DNA of 64,000 nt. It comes from Dermatophagoides farinae. Taxonomy: Eukaryota; Arthropoda; Arachnida; Sarcoptiformes; Pyroglyphidae. The stretch is taken from the NCBI RefSeq assembly GCF_024713945.1, contig NC_134677.1, forward strand, positions 7,958,001-8,022,000, read 5' to 3'. The notes beneath the pieces were generated by a model. That model searched no databases. It was not told the origin of the DNA and saw only the letters and a list, made by a program, of their open reading frames with translations. A program made the translations under genes and the position numbers. This document shows positions 9,863 to 22,153 of the stretch, piece by piece. The first letter of the stretch is position 1, and each line of letters opens with the position of its first letter.

Positions 9863-12800
9863 GCACCATTTCCCATTTTTTTTTGATTTTTAAATTTTAT
9901 ATATATTTCTTGAATTGACTGAAATTATTTAAATTTAAAAACAATAACGATGTGCAATTTAATTATAAAATTTAAACAAAAAAAAAAAAAAAAACAAACA
10001 ACTGCAGTTTATTGCACTTGCATTCGAGTCTTATGATTGATTGGACATTCACCAACATCATTGTGAATGTGTGTGTGTGGAAAAATTTTATTTCCACTAA
10101 AAAAAATTCATTGGTAATCGACCGACTTTTATCGACTTGTCATCGATTTACATTGTCGTTTTTGTCAAGGAATTTGACCTTTCACCTTTGTGTGTGTGTG
10201 TGTGTGTGTTTGTGTAATGAAACAGGACGTATGTATGTAATAACGGTTTTTTTTCTCGTTTTCGCATACCTTTACATTATCAAGGGGGCAGATGGTTTTT
10301 TTTTTGCATTTTTTACCACTTGATCGTCGTTTTTTTTTTTTGATGATGATTGTCGGTTGCAAGAAAGAAGAAAAAAAAGAAATGAAAAAAAACCAAAAAT
10401 TTTATTGAGTAATACAAATGAATGGATGGATGTGGCCATATGGAAAATTATCGACAAGCATGAATGATAAAATCATTCATTTGATTACGATGGCCATTGG
10501 CCATTTCAAATCTGATGTTGAACAAAAAAAAAATTTGTGTGTGTGTGTTTTGCCCATTAAATTAATTAGTAAACTTGATGAAGTCGTGTTTTTTTTTCGT
10601 TTCTCTTGTCTTTGACAAAACACGGCGTTTTGAAGAGAGTAAAGCAAAAAAAAAAAAACGGGGACATGCAAATTTTTTTTTTTTTTTTTACAAAAATTTT
10701 TTAATGAAATTTCATTCATAACAGTAAAATTAAAAATTACGGGAGGAGCTTCTGGATACTTTTGATGGAAACGACGACAACGACGATGATGATGATGATG
10801 ATGATGATTTCAAGTGAAAAAAAAATTTGAAAACGGATTTAAAATTTGAATGAATATACACTATACCCGTATATTTCGATACAACAACAACAACAACAAC
10901 GGGTGTGTATATTTTATGTGTGTGTGTGTGGGAGATATTGAGATAGATAGAGAGAGAGAGAGAGAGAGTGAAATGGAAATCCGACTGTTTGAGACCCAAT
11001 ACACACACACACACACACACACATTAGACCATTCACTATATATTTGATTATTACATTTGGCATTATTTTCACAAATTCGGTGACAGAAAAAAAAAGAAAA
11101 AGAAGAAGAAGAAAAAAATACCCGAAAAAAAAGTATTTTCGAATCTTTTTTTTTCTCTCTCTCTCTCGTAAATGAAATGATGGTGGTGGTGGTGGTGGTG
11201 GTGTATGCAACAGAAATAAAAAGATGTCATATTCAATCGGGTCGTCATTTGATGATGATGATGACGATTGTGAATATTAAAAACAAAAAATTCGTTGAAT
11301 ATTTCGCTGTCTGTTTTTTTTTCTTTTTTAAATTCTGTTTTTTTTTTTTGTTTTTTGTTTTTATTCATTATGGTCCAAATAAGAAATGAACCGTTCCATC
11401 ATCATATGGATGTTATGAAAATGTTGTGTGGGTGTCCATTCTTGATTAATTACCATTATCATTATTTGAATGAATGAAAGGTGTTATATATTCCGTAAAA
11501 TTTGATTTTGATTTTTTTTTTGCTGATTCGCAAAAGTTTTTTCATTCATTCATTCATTCATTCATTCGTTATTCTGGTTTGTAACGCAAATGATAATGAT
11601 GATTATCATCATGATTCTGTCATAGTAAATATAAATTGGTGATGATGTGTTGCTTTTCATCATCATCATCATCATCATCATATTATACATCATCTTTTTT
11701 TGTTGTGCCTTGAAATCCTTTTTCCACCACCACCACCACCACCATCACCACCACACACACAATGTATAATTTGAGGGAATAAAAAAAAATTTGTCAAAAG
11801 AATCTTCTTGTGTGTACATCATCCAAATCTTTGTTTTGTTTATTTTTTTTTCTCGTTTTGTTTTGTTTTGTTTAATTTTTCTGTTTTCTCTTCTCCATAT
11901 TTTTCTTTGACATTTAAATCACATTTATTCATTCGTATGGAATACGACCGTGTGTGTGTGTGTGTGTGTGTGTATGGCAGAATTTTGCTAATTCTTCATC
12001 ATCAAATCTTTTCGCAAGAATCATAATTATGTTTTTTTGAGGATCCATAAATGTACTCGATTAGAACATCATGAATACAACAACAACAACAATAACAACA
12101 ACTGACAACTTTTCAAATATTTCGTTTTGTTGTTGTTGTTGTTGTTATATGATTGAAGAAGTGTGATGTGAAACAAATTTCATTTCATTCAAGTTTTTTT
12201 TTGTTTGTTTGTTTGTTTCGTTTATCATCATCATCATCATCATCATAATTGTTGTGAATTTTTGCATCCGGAAAAAAATGGAATAGAATATTCTTTCTCA
12301 ACGTGTGTCTTTGTTTGGACAAATTCAATTTTGCTTTTTATTTTTCTATTACTACATTTAACCTTATCATGTCGAAATAGTAGTGTAGACAAAAATTGAT
12401 TTCTTTTCTTTCATGTGTTTTATGTTTGTTATGATATTAATCACTGATCATCAATTATCTTGAACATTTCATCATCATCATCATTGTAACGAAAGTTCCT
12501 ATTTTCTATATCACACACACACACAATTTCATTATTATTATTATGTGCCAATATTTCATCAATTCAAAGTGATAATTTTATTCTCCATCATCATCATCAT
12601 CATCATCATTGGAAACAAAAGGTAAGTTTATCGAGATTTTTTTTTACACTGCATATTTTCCGGTATTTACAATTAATTTATGATTAACGAATAACGTATG
12701 ACGCCCACGACACACACAGAAATGAATGGAATATGTCAAGCAAACAAACGAACGAAAAAAAAATTGGTACAAATTGATTTCTATACATACATACATGATG

Positions 12801-13265
12801 ATGAAATTTTTTTTCTTTCTGTCTGATGCGATCTCTCTCTCTCTCTCTCTCTTTTCGATTCTTTAATTTGAAGACAAATTGCTGTTGTGACTATCAACAA
12901 AAAGAACCAAAAAAAAAAAAAACGAATAACGATGCCAAATGCCGATTCAAGTATCATATTTTTCCATAATAATAATAACGGCTAATTGGCAAATAAAATG
13001 AAATAAAGTTTTTTTTGTTGTTTGAATGAAAAAACAAAAAAACAAAAATTTCCTTGCGGTTTTCTGATTCGAAAACCGAGAGAGTTGAATTTTACGAAAA
13101 AAATGGGTTTTTCTTTGATTAAAAAAAAAAAAAAATATTCTGTCACATTTCCTATATCCGAAAATGTCTTTTTTTTGAAGCAATATTTTTCCACTGTATT
13201 CAATGTGTACAGTATAGATAGATTATGATTGAGATGATGATGATGTTTGCCAAATTCGATTAAAA
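9863..13265. other. Gene-free stretch, dense microsatellites
   Basis: No gene recognised. Contains (TG)n, (CA)n, (GAT)n, (CCA)n near 11720, opposed (AAC)n/(GTT)n at 12076-12147 that can pair, and a consensus donor AAAAG|GTAAGT at about 12620 after a poly-His-like (CAT)n frame with no partner acceptor identified. Confidence 0.6.
13057..13078. repeat. 8-bp perfect hairpin CGGTTTTC / GAAAACCG
   Basis: Arms 13057-13064 and 13071-13078 around TGATTC. It is relatively GC-rich for the region. Confidence 0.5.
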
Positions 13266-13559
13266 ATGATTATGATGATGATGATGATGATGATGATGAT
13301 CCACCAACGCTTTCTTTATATATTTCCATCTTTCCCATTAGCGCGTCATGTATATATATTCATTTCTTTTTGTAATGGTGGATATATAAATGTTTTTGTT
13401 TTTTTCAATAATTTTTTTTTGTTTTGTTTTTGTTTCTTTCATTCATATTCTTTTTCAGCAGATGATTGCATGATACTCAGTGATGATGATGATGATGATG
13501 GGATGATTGAATCAAGAAAAAAAAAGTACACAATGATGAACAAAACAAAATCTTTGTGA
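13266..13559 (+). other. Candidate terminal exon or small gene (low confidence)
   Basis: A very strong acceptor, a long T/C tract ending TTTTTCAG at 13458, precedes a hydrophilic open frame reading DDCMILS, D6, GMIESRKKK, YTMMNKTKSL, then TGA at 13557-13559. AATAAA follows at 13562-13567. A donor at 13372 (TTT|GTAATG) would remove an 87-bp intron, a size like those of the NATD1-like gene, and joins in phase to a frame starting ATG at 13266. The unspliced frame is also open. The N-terminal part is a Met run from (ATG)n, which is weak support. No family is recognised. Confidence 0.25.
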
Positions 13560-14207
13560 GAAATAAAATAAAAAATGAAAACATATAATACCGTGTACAC
13601 TCATGTGTGTGTGTGTATGAAAGAATATTCTAATCTTTGATGAAAATTCTGAAAAAAAACAAACAGAATGATTTGTTAATTTTGAAATTCATTTTTAGTA
13701 TGGCAAATTTTGCTGGAAAAAAATTTCTTTTTTTTGTTTTGTTTTCGTCTACATTTATTTTTTTTATTAAAATCCATGGATGTTGAGATATACAGATCAA
13801 CCATAATGATAATCAAATGAGTTGGAAATATTTTATCATCACCATCAACATTGAGCGATTTTAATTGATTTTGTTTTTCATTTATTTTGACCAGTATACT
13901 GGTGTAAATATGTTTTGAAGGTTATTTTTTGCTGTTTTCCAAAAAAAAAACATCCGTTTGTTGTTAATATGCGGATGCTGCTGCTTGTTGGTTTTTTTTT
14001 TGAAATGACAACCAACGGTTGATTTTTTTTTATTTCTCATCGGCTGGTCATAACTTTGAACTTTGACCATTAATTATCATCATCAATGATGATGACCTCA
14101 CGTTTTTTGATTCGATTGCTGGTCATTTGGTTGGTTGGTTTTTTTTCACTTTTTTTTAGCATTATCGGTCATTCAACGTCTGGTGGTCAAAAGGCAACAA
14201 CTTGTTG

Positions 14208-14262
14208 TTTGAATGACTATGGTAGGCAACAACTTTTTTCTTGCCTACCATAGTCATTCAAA
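14208..14262. repeat. Perfect 22-bp inverted repeat (hairpin)
   Basis: Arms 14208-14229 and 14241-14262 are exact reverse complements, with an 11-nt loop at 14230-14240. Two more pairs, G-T and T-A, are possible outside. The arm (TTTGAATGACTATGG... onwards) is not a microsatellite. GTCATTCAA at 14168-14176 repeats the outer part of the 3' arm and could pair with the 5' arm instead. AGGCAACAACTT occurs twice, at 14192-14203 and 14224-14235. The size suits a pre-miRNA, but perfect pairing is also what a fold-back template switch leaves. It matches no known miRNA that I can recall. Confidence 0.85.
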
Positions 14263-14835
14263 TATTTGATCATAATCTTTTTTTATTTTCGTAGACAAAT
14301 TTCTATGTATTTTTCTTGTTTCACTGTTCCTGAATTGATTTTATCATGTGTTTGTTTGTTTGTTCTAAAGTCTGTATTTGTTTTTTTTTCTGAGTGATAA
14401 TACTTCGTCTTGGAAGAAAAAATTCCCGTTATGTCGTTTTTGACGAGAGTAAGAGAGAGAAATTCATAATTTATCTTTATGCTTGTCGGCAATTAATTTT
14501 TCCTTTACTTCATTGAAAGAGTTGAATTGTTACTGGTGTTTCTGTGTGTGTGTGTGTGTGCGTGTGTGTGACAAGGTAATTATAGCATATCTATCATATA
14601 GTGAAGCCGTTGTAGGCTGCTAATTAGCATCTTTGACGTAGTTAATCCTTTTGATGATTTCAATTCAAAAAAATTTATGTCATCATGCACTATACAAACA
14701 CAAACATTACACAAAAAAAGTGTTTGTTTGTTTTAGCCAAATCAATCCATCATACAATGTGAAACATTTTAAAATCATAATTTTAAAAAATTATTTGAAT
14801 GAATTAATCAAAAAAGATTTTTGTTTGATTCATTC

Positions 14836-14870
14836 ATGGCAGAAGAAAAATGACATTTTTTTTCTGCCAT
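14836..14870. repeat. Imperfect 16-bp hairpin
   Basis: ATGGCAGAA pairs with TTCTGCCAT at the base. After a small bulge AAAAATG pairs with CATTTTT around a minimal loop. Confidence 0.5.
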
Positions 14871-15574
14871 TTTTTTAAAAAAATGGAATCCATTCATAGT
14901 CGTTGACGACTTTGTTAATCTTACGTTTTTTTTTTGTATATTTCCATAATTGATTTGTTGGGCGACAAACGATTATGATTATTTGGATCATGAGATTATT
15001 GTAGCAGTATTTGTTTTTTTTAGAGAAAAATGATGGAAAAAACGTAAATGATGACGAAAAATATTCCAAAGATTATCGTTTTTTTTCTACTGCTAATGAT
15101 TTTTCTATTTTTTTTTACCCCAAAAAAAAGTGATGATGATGATCGATGAAAGAAAATTAGATCATTATGATTGATAATAATCAGAAAATAATCATCAATT
15201 ATTATATCATTTATATATACCGGGTATATACAGGTTCCGCCAACATTAACAACAAGTGTCCATTTGTCTGGATTTAAGTTGAAATGGTTCAATCGTTTAT
15301 TTTAGCTATTAAGTCTGTATTTGTGTGTGGGAAATTCGTCTCCGTTGTTTGGCCTAATTTGTTGTTTATGTGTGTGTGTGTGTCTCAATGTACAACAGCC
15401 CGATAGATCTGTATTTCTCCTTTTTTTCCCTTTGATTTCTTACAAAGGATTGCCTTGATTTTTTTTCTCATCTTTCTCGTCATTGACCTTTGAATGAAAA
15501 CTGCTTGTCTACTGCTGTTTATGTGTTGTTGTTGTTTTGAACCATAGGTTTTTTTTTATCATTGTAGGGTGTGT

Positions 15575-15598
15575 CCCAGTTTGTGATGGGAAACTGGG
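15575..15598. repeat. 8-bp hairpin CCCAGTTT / AAACTGGG
   Basis: Arms 15575-15582 and 15591-15598 with an 8-nt loop. GC-rich against its surroundings. Confidence 0.45.
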
Positions 15599-18500
15599 TG
15601 TCGGTATTTTTTTTTTGTTTTACACCCCCATTTCCATTACTGTCTGGTACTATACGATCGTCATTTTGTTGTTATGATGTGTGTGAGAAACTATTATTTT
15701 AGTGGACCTTGACTTTCATCATCTCATCATATTAAAGGTCAAATGTGAAAATGAAATTTTGAATATAAACAAATTATTTTGATGATTCATTTGGTCATCC
15801 ATTTTCATCATCATTCCATTCCATTCCATTTCATTCTATGTTAAACACAAACAAGACAATATATATGTGTGCTATTAATAGAAATTTCAACTTTAAACTT
15901 GGTATAAATAAATTGTAACAAAAAAAAATTTGTTTGTTCGATTCCAACATTTGTTTGAATTTTTTTTCCACCACAAAAAAAATGACAATTATTCCACACA
16001 CACACACACACACACAAACACACAGGCGCAAAAATTTTTTTTTTCTCATAATAATAATGCCCTATGGGGCCCTGATTTATCAAGTTTGAATTAAATGAAG
16101 TAATTTTTTTTTTTTTCTAGATGATGATAAAAAGATAAAATCATCATCATCATATTCATAAGTATTTGCTATTAGTGAGGAGATAAAAAAAACAGTTATT
16201 TTGCTTCTTCTTTTTTCTTGATGAAGATGGCAAAAAAAAAGAAAAATCACTTGCTAATCAATCCTGTAATGATTGATTTGTGTGTGTGTGTGTGTGTGTG
16301 ATCTTCTCATTTACTTTTTTATCTCTCGTTCTCTTTTTTCTCTTTCTCTTGAATGAAAGAGTTTTTTTTCCCTACATGTTTGATCCAATAAGTCCAGCAG
16401 CCGCAAATTTATTTTTTTATTTTATTTTGCCTTAACCATCATAACACATAAATATTCACATACTTAAACACACACGCATACATACAGTGGATTTCAAGGA
16501 GCAACTTTATTGCTTCAATCGCGACTATCTTTTTTACCATTAACATTAGATTATTAGGTTTGTATTTATATATTTATATATGGTGGATTGTACACATTGT
16601 ATGTATGGATATTTTCAGTATTTTCTTATTTTTGTTTCGTTCTGCATTTCACACCGCCACCACCACCACCGCCACCATCACCACCACCACCACGACCATC
16701 ACCATCACCATCACCATCAAAACATTTACTTAACGTAGAGCAAATATACACAGAGCAAAAAAAAATCATTCATCCATTCATTTCATTCATTCATTCAATC
16801 AACAGTCTCATTGGATCACAAGTCGTCGGTCGACAAAGATCATATACAGTGTCTGTGTGTGTGTACAAGGGTCGTGATCATAATTTATAAGCCTTTCGCA
16901 TGTTGATATTTCACAAAATGTGTAATTTTCATTATTATTACAAATGTTACCATTGAACTTTTCTCTTTTTCTCATTATGCATTTATAAATTGAAATTCCA
17001 ATCAAAATACAACAGTGAAAATCCAAAAAAAAATTGAACAATCTCCAAGAGAGAAATAAAAACCGCACACACACACTTGTTGATCTGATCTGTTCTGAAC
17101 TAAATTGAACATCATCATGTGACTTAATTGAATAATTTTGTGTGTGTGTGTGTGTGTTTTCTCTTCAATACACACATAAAATAAATGTTTAAGCGAACAA
17201 GAAAAAAATGGCGCGAAGATTTATTAAAAAGAAAAATTTTATTCTTTTTCTTCATTTTATCATCATCATTCATCAATTCAAGTTCCTAAATAATTGATCA
17301 TTTGTTTTTGTTGTGTGTGTTTTATCGTTTTTTCTTGTTTGATTGTTTTTTATTTTTTTTTTATTTAAAAATCATCAATTTACCTACCAGAAGACGAAAA
17401 ATTTAATCACTTTTTTTCTGTCTAAATTGAAAATCGATCTACCTCAATCGAATCTAATCATCATCATCATCATTTGCCACCAACGATCGACCACCCACCC
17501 ACACACACACATTTGTATTTATTATTTTGTTATACGATTGTTATGTAATGATAAAATTTCATATTTTTTTTATTTTTCGGGTCAATTCCATCAAAAGTGT
17601 TCGTGTTCATCATTTTGTTTTTGTTATTTGATTATTCATTCATTGATTTATAAACTTTCCACTGTTTTTTTTTTTGTTGACGATGATGAAGATATTTATT
17701 GATCATTCATTCCCAAAAAAAACGATGGATTAAAATCTCATAATCATCATCTTGTTTTTTCTGTGTGTGTGTGTGTGTGTGCATGTTGTTTCTGACTCAT
17801 TTACTCCCCCCACCATGCCTGTGGAACTCTATGTACGTCTGTGACTTTGTGTGATTTGATATGAAATCTTCATCTTTTATTTCCATTATTCAATTCAGTT
17901 CACCAGAAAAAAAAATCGCTTGACATCGTTTGATCACATCAATTATAATATTAAGGAGGATACAACAACAACCACCAAAACGACGACTACAACAACAACA
18001 ACGACAATCATATCTAAATCAAATCAAATCAAATTGAACAAAAATAATATAACGATGGTAAATGAAGAAAAAAAAAAGAATGAGTGAGAGTTGAGATGCG
18101 AGAGAGGACATCAAACTTTGTCCTTTAGCCTATGTGTGTATGGTATGACGTTATTGAGTTGTGTTTGACGCCCGGATCATGTCATCATTGATGGCGGATT
18201 TTGTTTTTTTTTTTTTGTTTCTGGTTTTTTTCTTTCTAATAAGTTTATTATTTGTACATGATGTATGTATGGCTCCCAAATCTATCCATTTATTCAATCA
18301 TCCATTCATTCAATTTTTTCCAAAAAAAAAAAAATAATAATTTGATTACCGAAATCCATACCAGGTTGTTCATCACCATCATCACCATCATTTTTGGGTT
18401 TTATGTGTGTGTGTGTGTGTGTGTGTGGCTCTCTCTCTTATCGTAAATTATACAATGATGACGATGATGATGATGATGAACTGAGCCGAAAGAAAATAGC

Positions 18501-20343
18501 AAAAAAAAAATCATAACCAAACACACACACACACACATATTTGATAGATTAATTTTTTAGCCAAAATATCCAACATATTTATAAAAAAAAACTTCCTTGT
18601 CGTTGTTTCTATTTTCTCAATCATAAATATGTGTAGCCTGCCTACACAGTGAACACTCACATTTCAATTTATTCAATTAATAATTATCAATTATGAACAA
18701 ACACAGTAGAAAACAAATGAAATGAAATGATTTATCAACACACACACACTAACGAGAAAGATTGCCACTGCTAGATGATATTCTCTCATTTGATTATTTA
18801 ATCACATTGGATATTTGTAATGGTGATCACATTGATTAAAAATTATATCTTTTGCAATGTTCATCAAATAAACTTTGACCCAACATTTTTTTTCCCCATC
18901 ATTCAATATCCGGAAACGGGGCAAATTTTTTCATTTTGTTTTCTGTGTGTAAAGGATTTATTTTCGCATTTCGCAAGCCAAGAATTTTTAATTTATTCAA
19001 CAACAACAACAACAACAACGGTGATATCGTAACAAATGTACTTAAAATTTCACTCTCTCTTTTTCTTGTTTGACATCCTGACACACACAAAAAAAAAATT
19101 AATCAATCAAAATTCGTATGTAAAATTTGTCCATTTTATTCAATTCTTTTCAATTTCGATTCCTTTTTTTCACAGTAGTAAGAAATATCCTGAATTGAAA
19201 AATTTCTCCTTTTTTTCACTCTGTAAAATGTGGAATAATAATCATAATAACAAAATGATGATAATAATCCTTGCTGTTATTGTCATTGTCATTGCCGTTT
19301 TTTTTTTTTTGCTTGCACTCTTTTTCTTTCTTTCTCACTAGTTTTTGTTATCCTTTCGACACAGTTTTTTTTATCATCATCCACAGCAACAGCAACAGCA
19401 GCAGCAAAAGCAGCGGCATTAATGATTATTCACATTTACACTTTCATTACTTTAACAAAATTATTTATTCTAAATGATAATTTTCTGTCGTTTTTTTTTA
19501 TTTTATCATCATCATCATCATCATCATCATCATGTATAAACAAAAAACAAACAAAAAAAATTGTTAACTCTTTGGTGTTGATTGAATTGCATCTAAATAA
19601 TACTGACATATATATATAGAGACAGCAGCAGCAGCAACTACAATATTTATCCTGAAATCCTGAGATCCATTCCTTATTCATCCTTCATCTTCATCATCAT
19701 CATCATTATTATCAACATTGGCGTCATATATAAAAATGATGATGATGATTTCCCTCATTTCTCTCTCTCTCATTTACTCCTTCTATTCCTTTTTTTTGTA
19801 CATTATCACATTTTTCTCTATGCGTTCCAGTTTTAACTCTTGCTCAAATAGATAGAAATTATATTTTGCTACTTATTAATAAGTGTGAGTGTGTATTGAT
19901 TATGTTGTTATTTTTTTTTTTTTTTTTTTGTTCTGGTTACTTTCATATCATTGATATACACACACACACACAATGTGTATATAGCTCTCTGTGTATATAT
20001 TATTCTGCATTATCTTATCTTATTTATCAAAATTCATAGGAAAAAAAATGAGCAAAAAAAAATCATCATACATACATACATTATATATACAGATAGATGG
20101 ATTGAAATTAAAAAAAAAAAATTGAAATGAAATGAAATAAAGAGTCACGTCAACATATATAGTATTTGTGTGTGTGTGTGTGTGTGTATGTCGGTGTGAT
20201 TATGGCTGTTGGATAATGATATTTGGTTATCTCTCTGTGTGTGTGTGTTTGTGTGTATTTGGTCGACGATGTCACACTGTCGGTCTAACTGATTGAATGA
20301 ATGATTTTTAACTAACTGACTGCCTGGTTGAAATATTGGTTAG

Positions 20344-20388
20344 ATGGATGGATGGATGGATGAATGGATAAATGGATGGATGGATAGT
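20344..20388. repeat. Imperfect (GGAT)n
   Basis: About eleven GGAT units with AAT interruptions. Confidence 0.8.
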
Positions 20389-22131
20389 ATGTTTTTCTTT
20401 TCTTTTTTTTTTCACTTGTCGATATAATATCCAATCAAAAAAAAAAAAAAAAAATTTTTTTCTTTTTTTTCTGTTTGTTACATTGTCACAGCTACTACCA
20501 CCAATGTTACAGCCACCATCATCATCATCACCAACATTATTTATGAACAAAGACTATGGCGACGGATCATAATCATAATCATTAATAAATATCAAGATCA
20601 TGTCGATGCCAAAAAAGAAAAAAAAAATAAAACTTTTCATCATTTAATTATCATCCAACCCTTTTTTTGTTGCTTGCGTTGATGCATTTTTTTTTTTTTT
20701 TGTTATCGTCGTAGTTTTTTTTTCTCTCCACACCATTGTTTGTTATTGTTTGCATTGAATTTCATTTAAACAAATTATTCAATGAATGAATGTGTGTGTG
20801 TGTGTGTGTGGGATTGTAATCTATTTTCAGCATAATAATATTTCACACGTACTACGTACGTTCATCAACATCAACATCATGATGATGATGATCGACGTCG
20901 AAAATATGTAACACGTTAAGTGATAAAACAACAACAACAACAACAACAAATATTAAATGGCTACCATTCTACAATGATGTTTCTGTTTCACTGTTTTTTT
21001 TCATGTTTTTTTTTAAATTTTTTTTTCAATATATCCATCGATGACTATGACAACGATTAATGATACCTACCTATTCTTCTATGTGTAAAAATCAATCAAT
21101 CAATCAATCTACCTCTTTTTTTTTGTTTTATTTTTATTTTTTGTTGGCCATCAATTTTCATTTCATTTTTTGTTTCTATTTCAATCCAAATTCAATTCAG
21201 TGCTCAAAAATTTTTTTTCTTCGTCTACCTCTGTTGTCTCCAATTATCTGTGAATGTAGATTTAACCCTCACCTACATGAAACTTTGAAATGCAATAATT
21301 TGATGATGATGAAATGAGTAAAAATAATGATTGAAAAAAAACCGCATATAACCTCTCTCTCTCTCTCTCTCTTGCTTTTTGAATATTGACCTCAAATATT
21401 GGGTGTTTCGTTTGTCATTTTTCCTATGAGACACATATATTTACTTATATTCCAAAAAAAACGTATGTATTCATTTGATTTGATTTTTTTTTGTGTGTGT
21501 GTGTGTGTGCAAATAAACAAACGAAAAATTTGACGGTTAAAAGTCATGGGTTAACGTCATCATAATAATTACAATCATCCTGACTTAATAGTCTGGTCAT
21601 TTCATTTTTTTTTCTGGTCAATTGAAAAAAACACCTCAAAACCTTTTTTTTGACCATTTTTTAACCAAATAATAATTACACATGGATACCGATTGTGTGT
21701 GTGTGTGTGTGTGTTTGTCTGTATGCGATAATGATAGTTGATTGTTTTTATCTCACAGAATAAGAAAAAAAAAGGTTATTGTATCCCTGGCTATGTTAGC
21801 TAGGACCTAAATAACACACATTTACACAGGAAATTTGACAATTCGTGATTCGTGGTAAATTTATTCATTTTTTTTTCTTGACCAGTCAATGTTTTTTTTT
21901 TTTGCTGTCCAGATGGTTCATCATCAATTTCGAATGCAAAAAAAAACAAAAATTTTTTTTTAATCTTAACTCTTTATTTCTTTGTACACTACATGGTTGG
22001 AAACAAACAAATCACAGGCCTCTTTTTATGTATTTTTATTTTGAAATTTGTTGTTGTTGTTGTTGTTGTTGTTTTTCTTTTTCAATCAAACGAAAAAAAA
22101 AACGGGAGCCTCTTTTTCAATATTCTAATGC

Positions 22132-22153
22132 ATAGCTGCATTTATGCAGCTAT
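22132..22153. repeat. 10-bp near-continuous palindrome
   Basis: ATAGCTGCAT and ATGCAGCTAT are separated by TT only. A cruciform would have almost no loop, so protein binding is likelier than an RNA hairpin. It includes an AGCTGCA core in each arm. Confidence 0.55.

Larger units (their letters stand above)
13570..20300. other. Gene-free stretch with hairpins
   Basis: No gene recognised. 14,100-14,640 is poorer in microsatellites and holds the 22-bp hairpin between two strong acceptors, at about 14159 (CACTTTTTTTTAG) and 14294 (TTTTCGTAG). A (CCA)n/(CCG) patch lies at 16652-16720. The rest is T runs, TG/CA and GAT/ATC. Confidence 0.6.

Noticed and set aside
9952-10020. ATTGCACTTG, the seed of miR-92, with an upstream GTGCAAT
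   Set aside because: Pairing stops after 7 bp, the loop is about 50 nt and A-rich, and the rest of the mature miR-92 sequence does not match.
14283-14492. 69-residue minus-strand frame with mixed composition
   Set aside because: It has no ATG, the minus strand shows no AG acceptor just before it, and no family is recognised.
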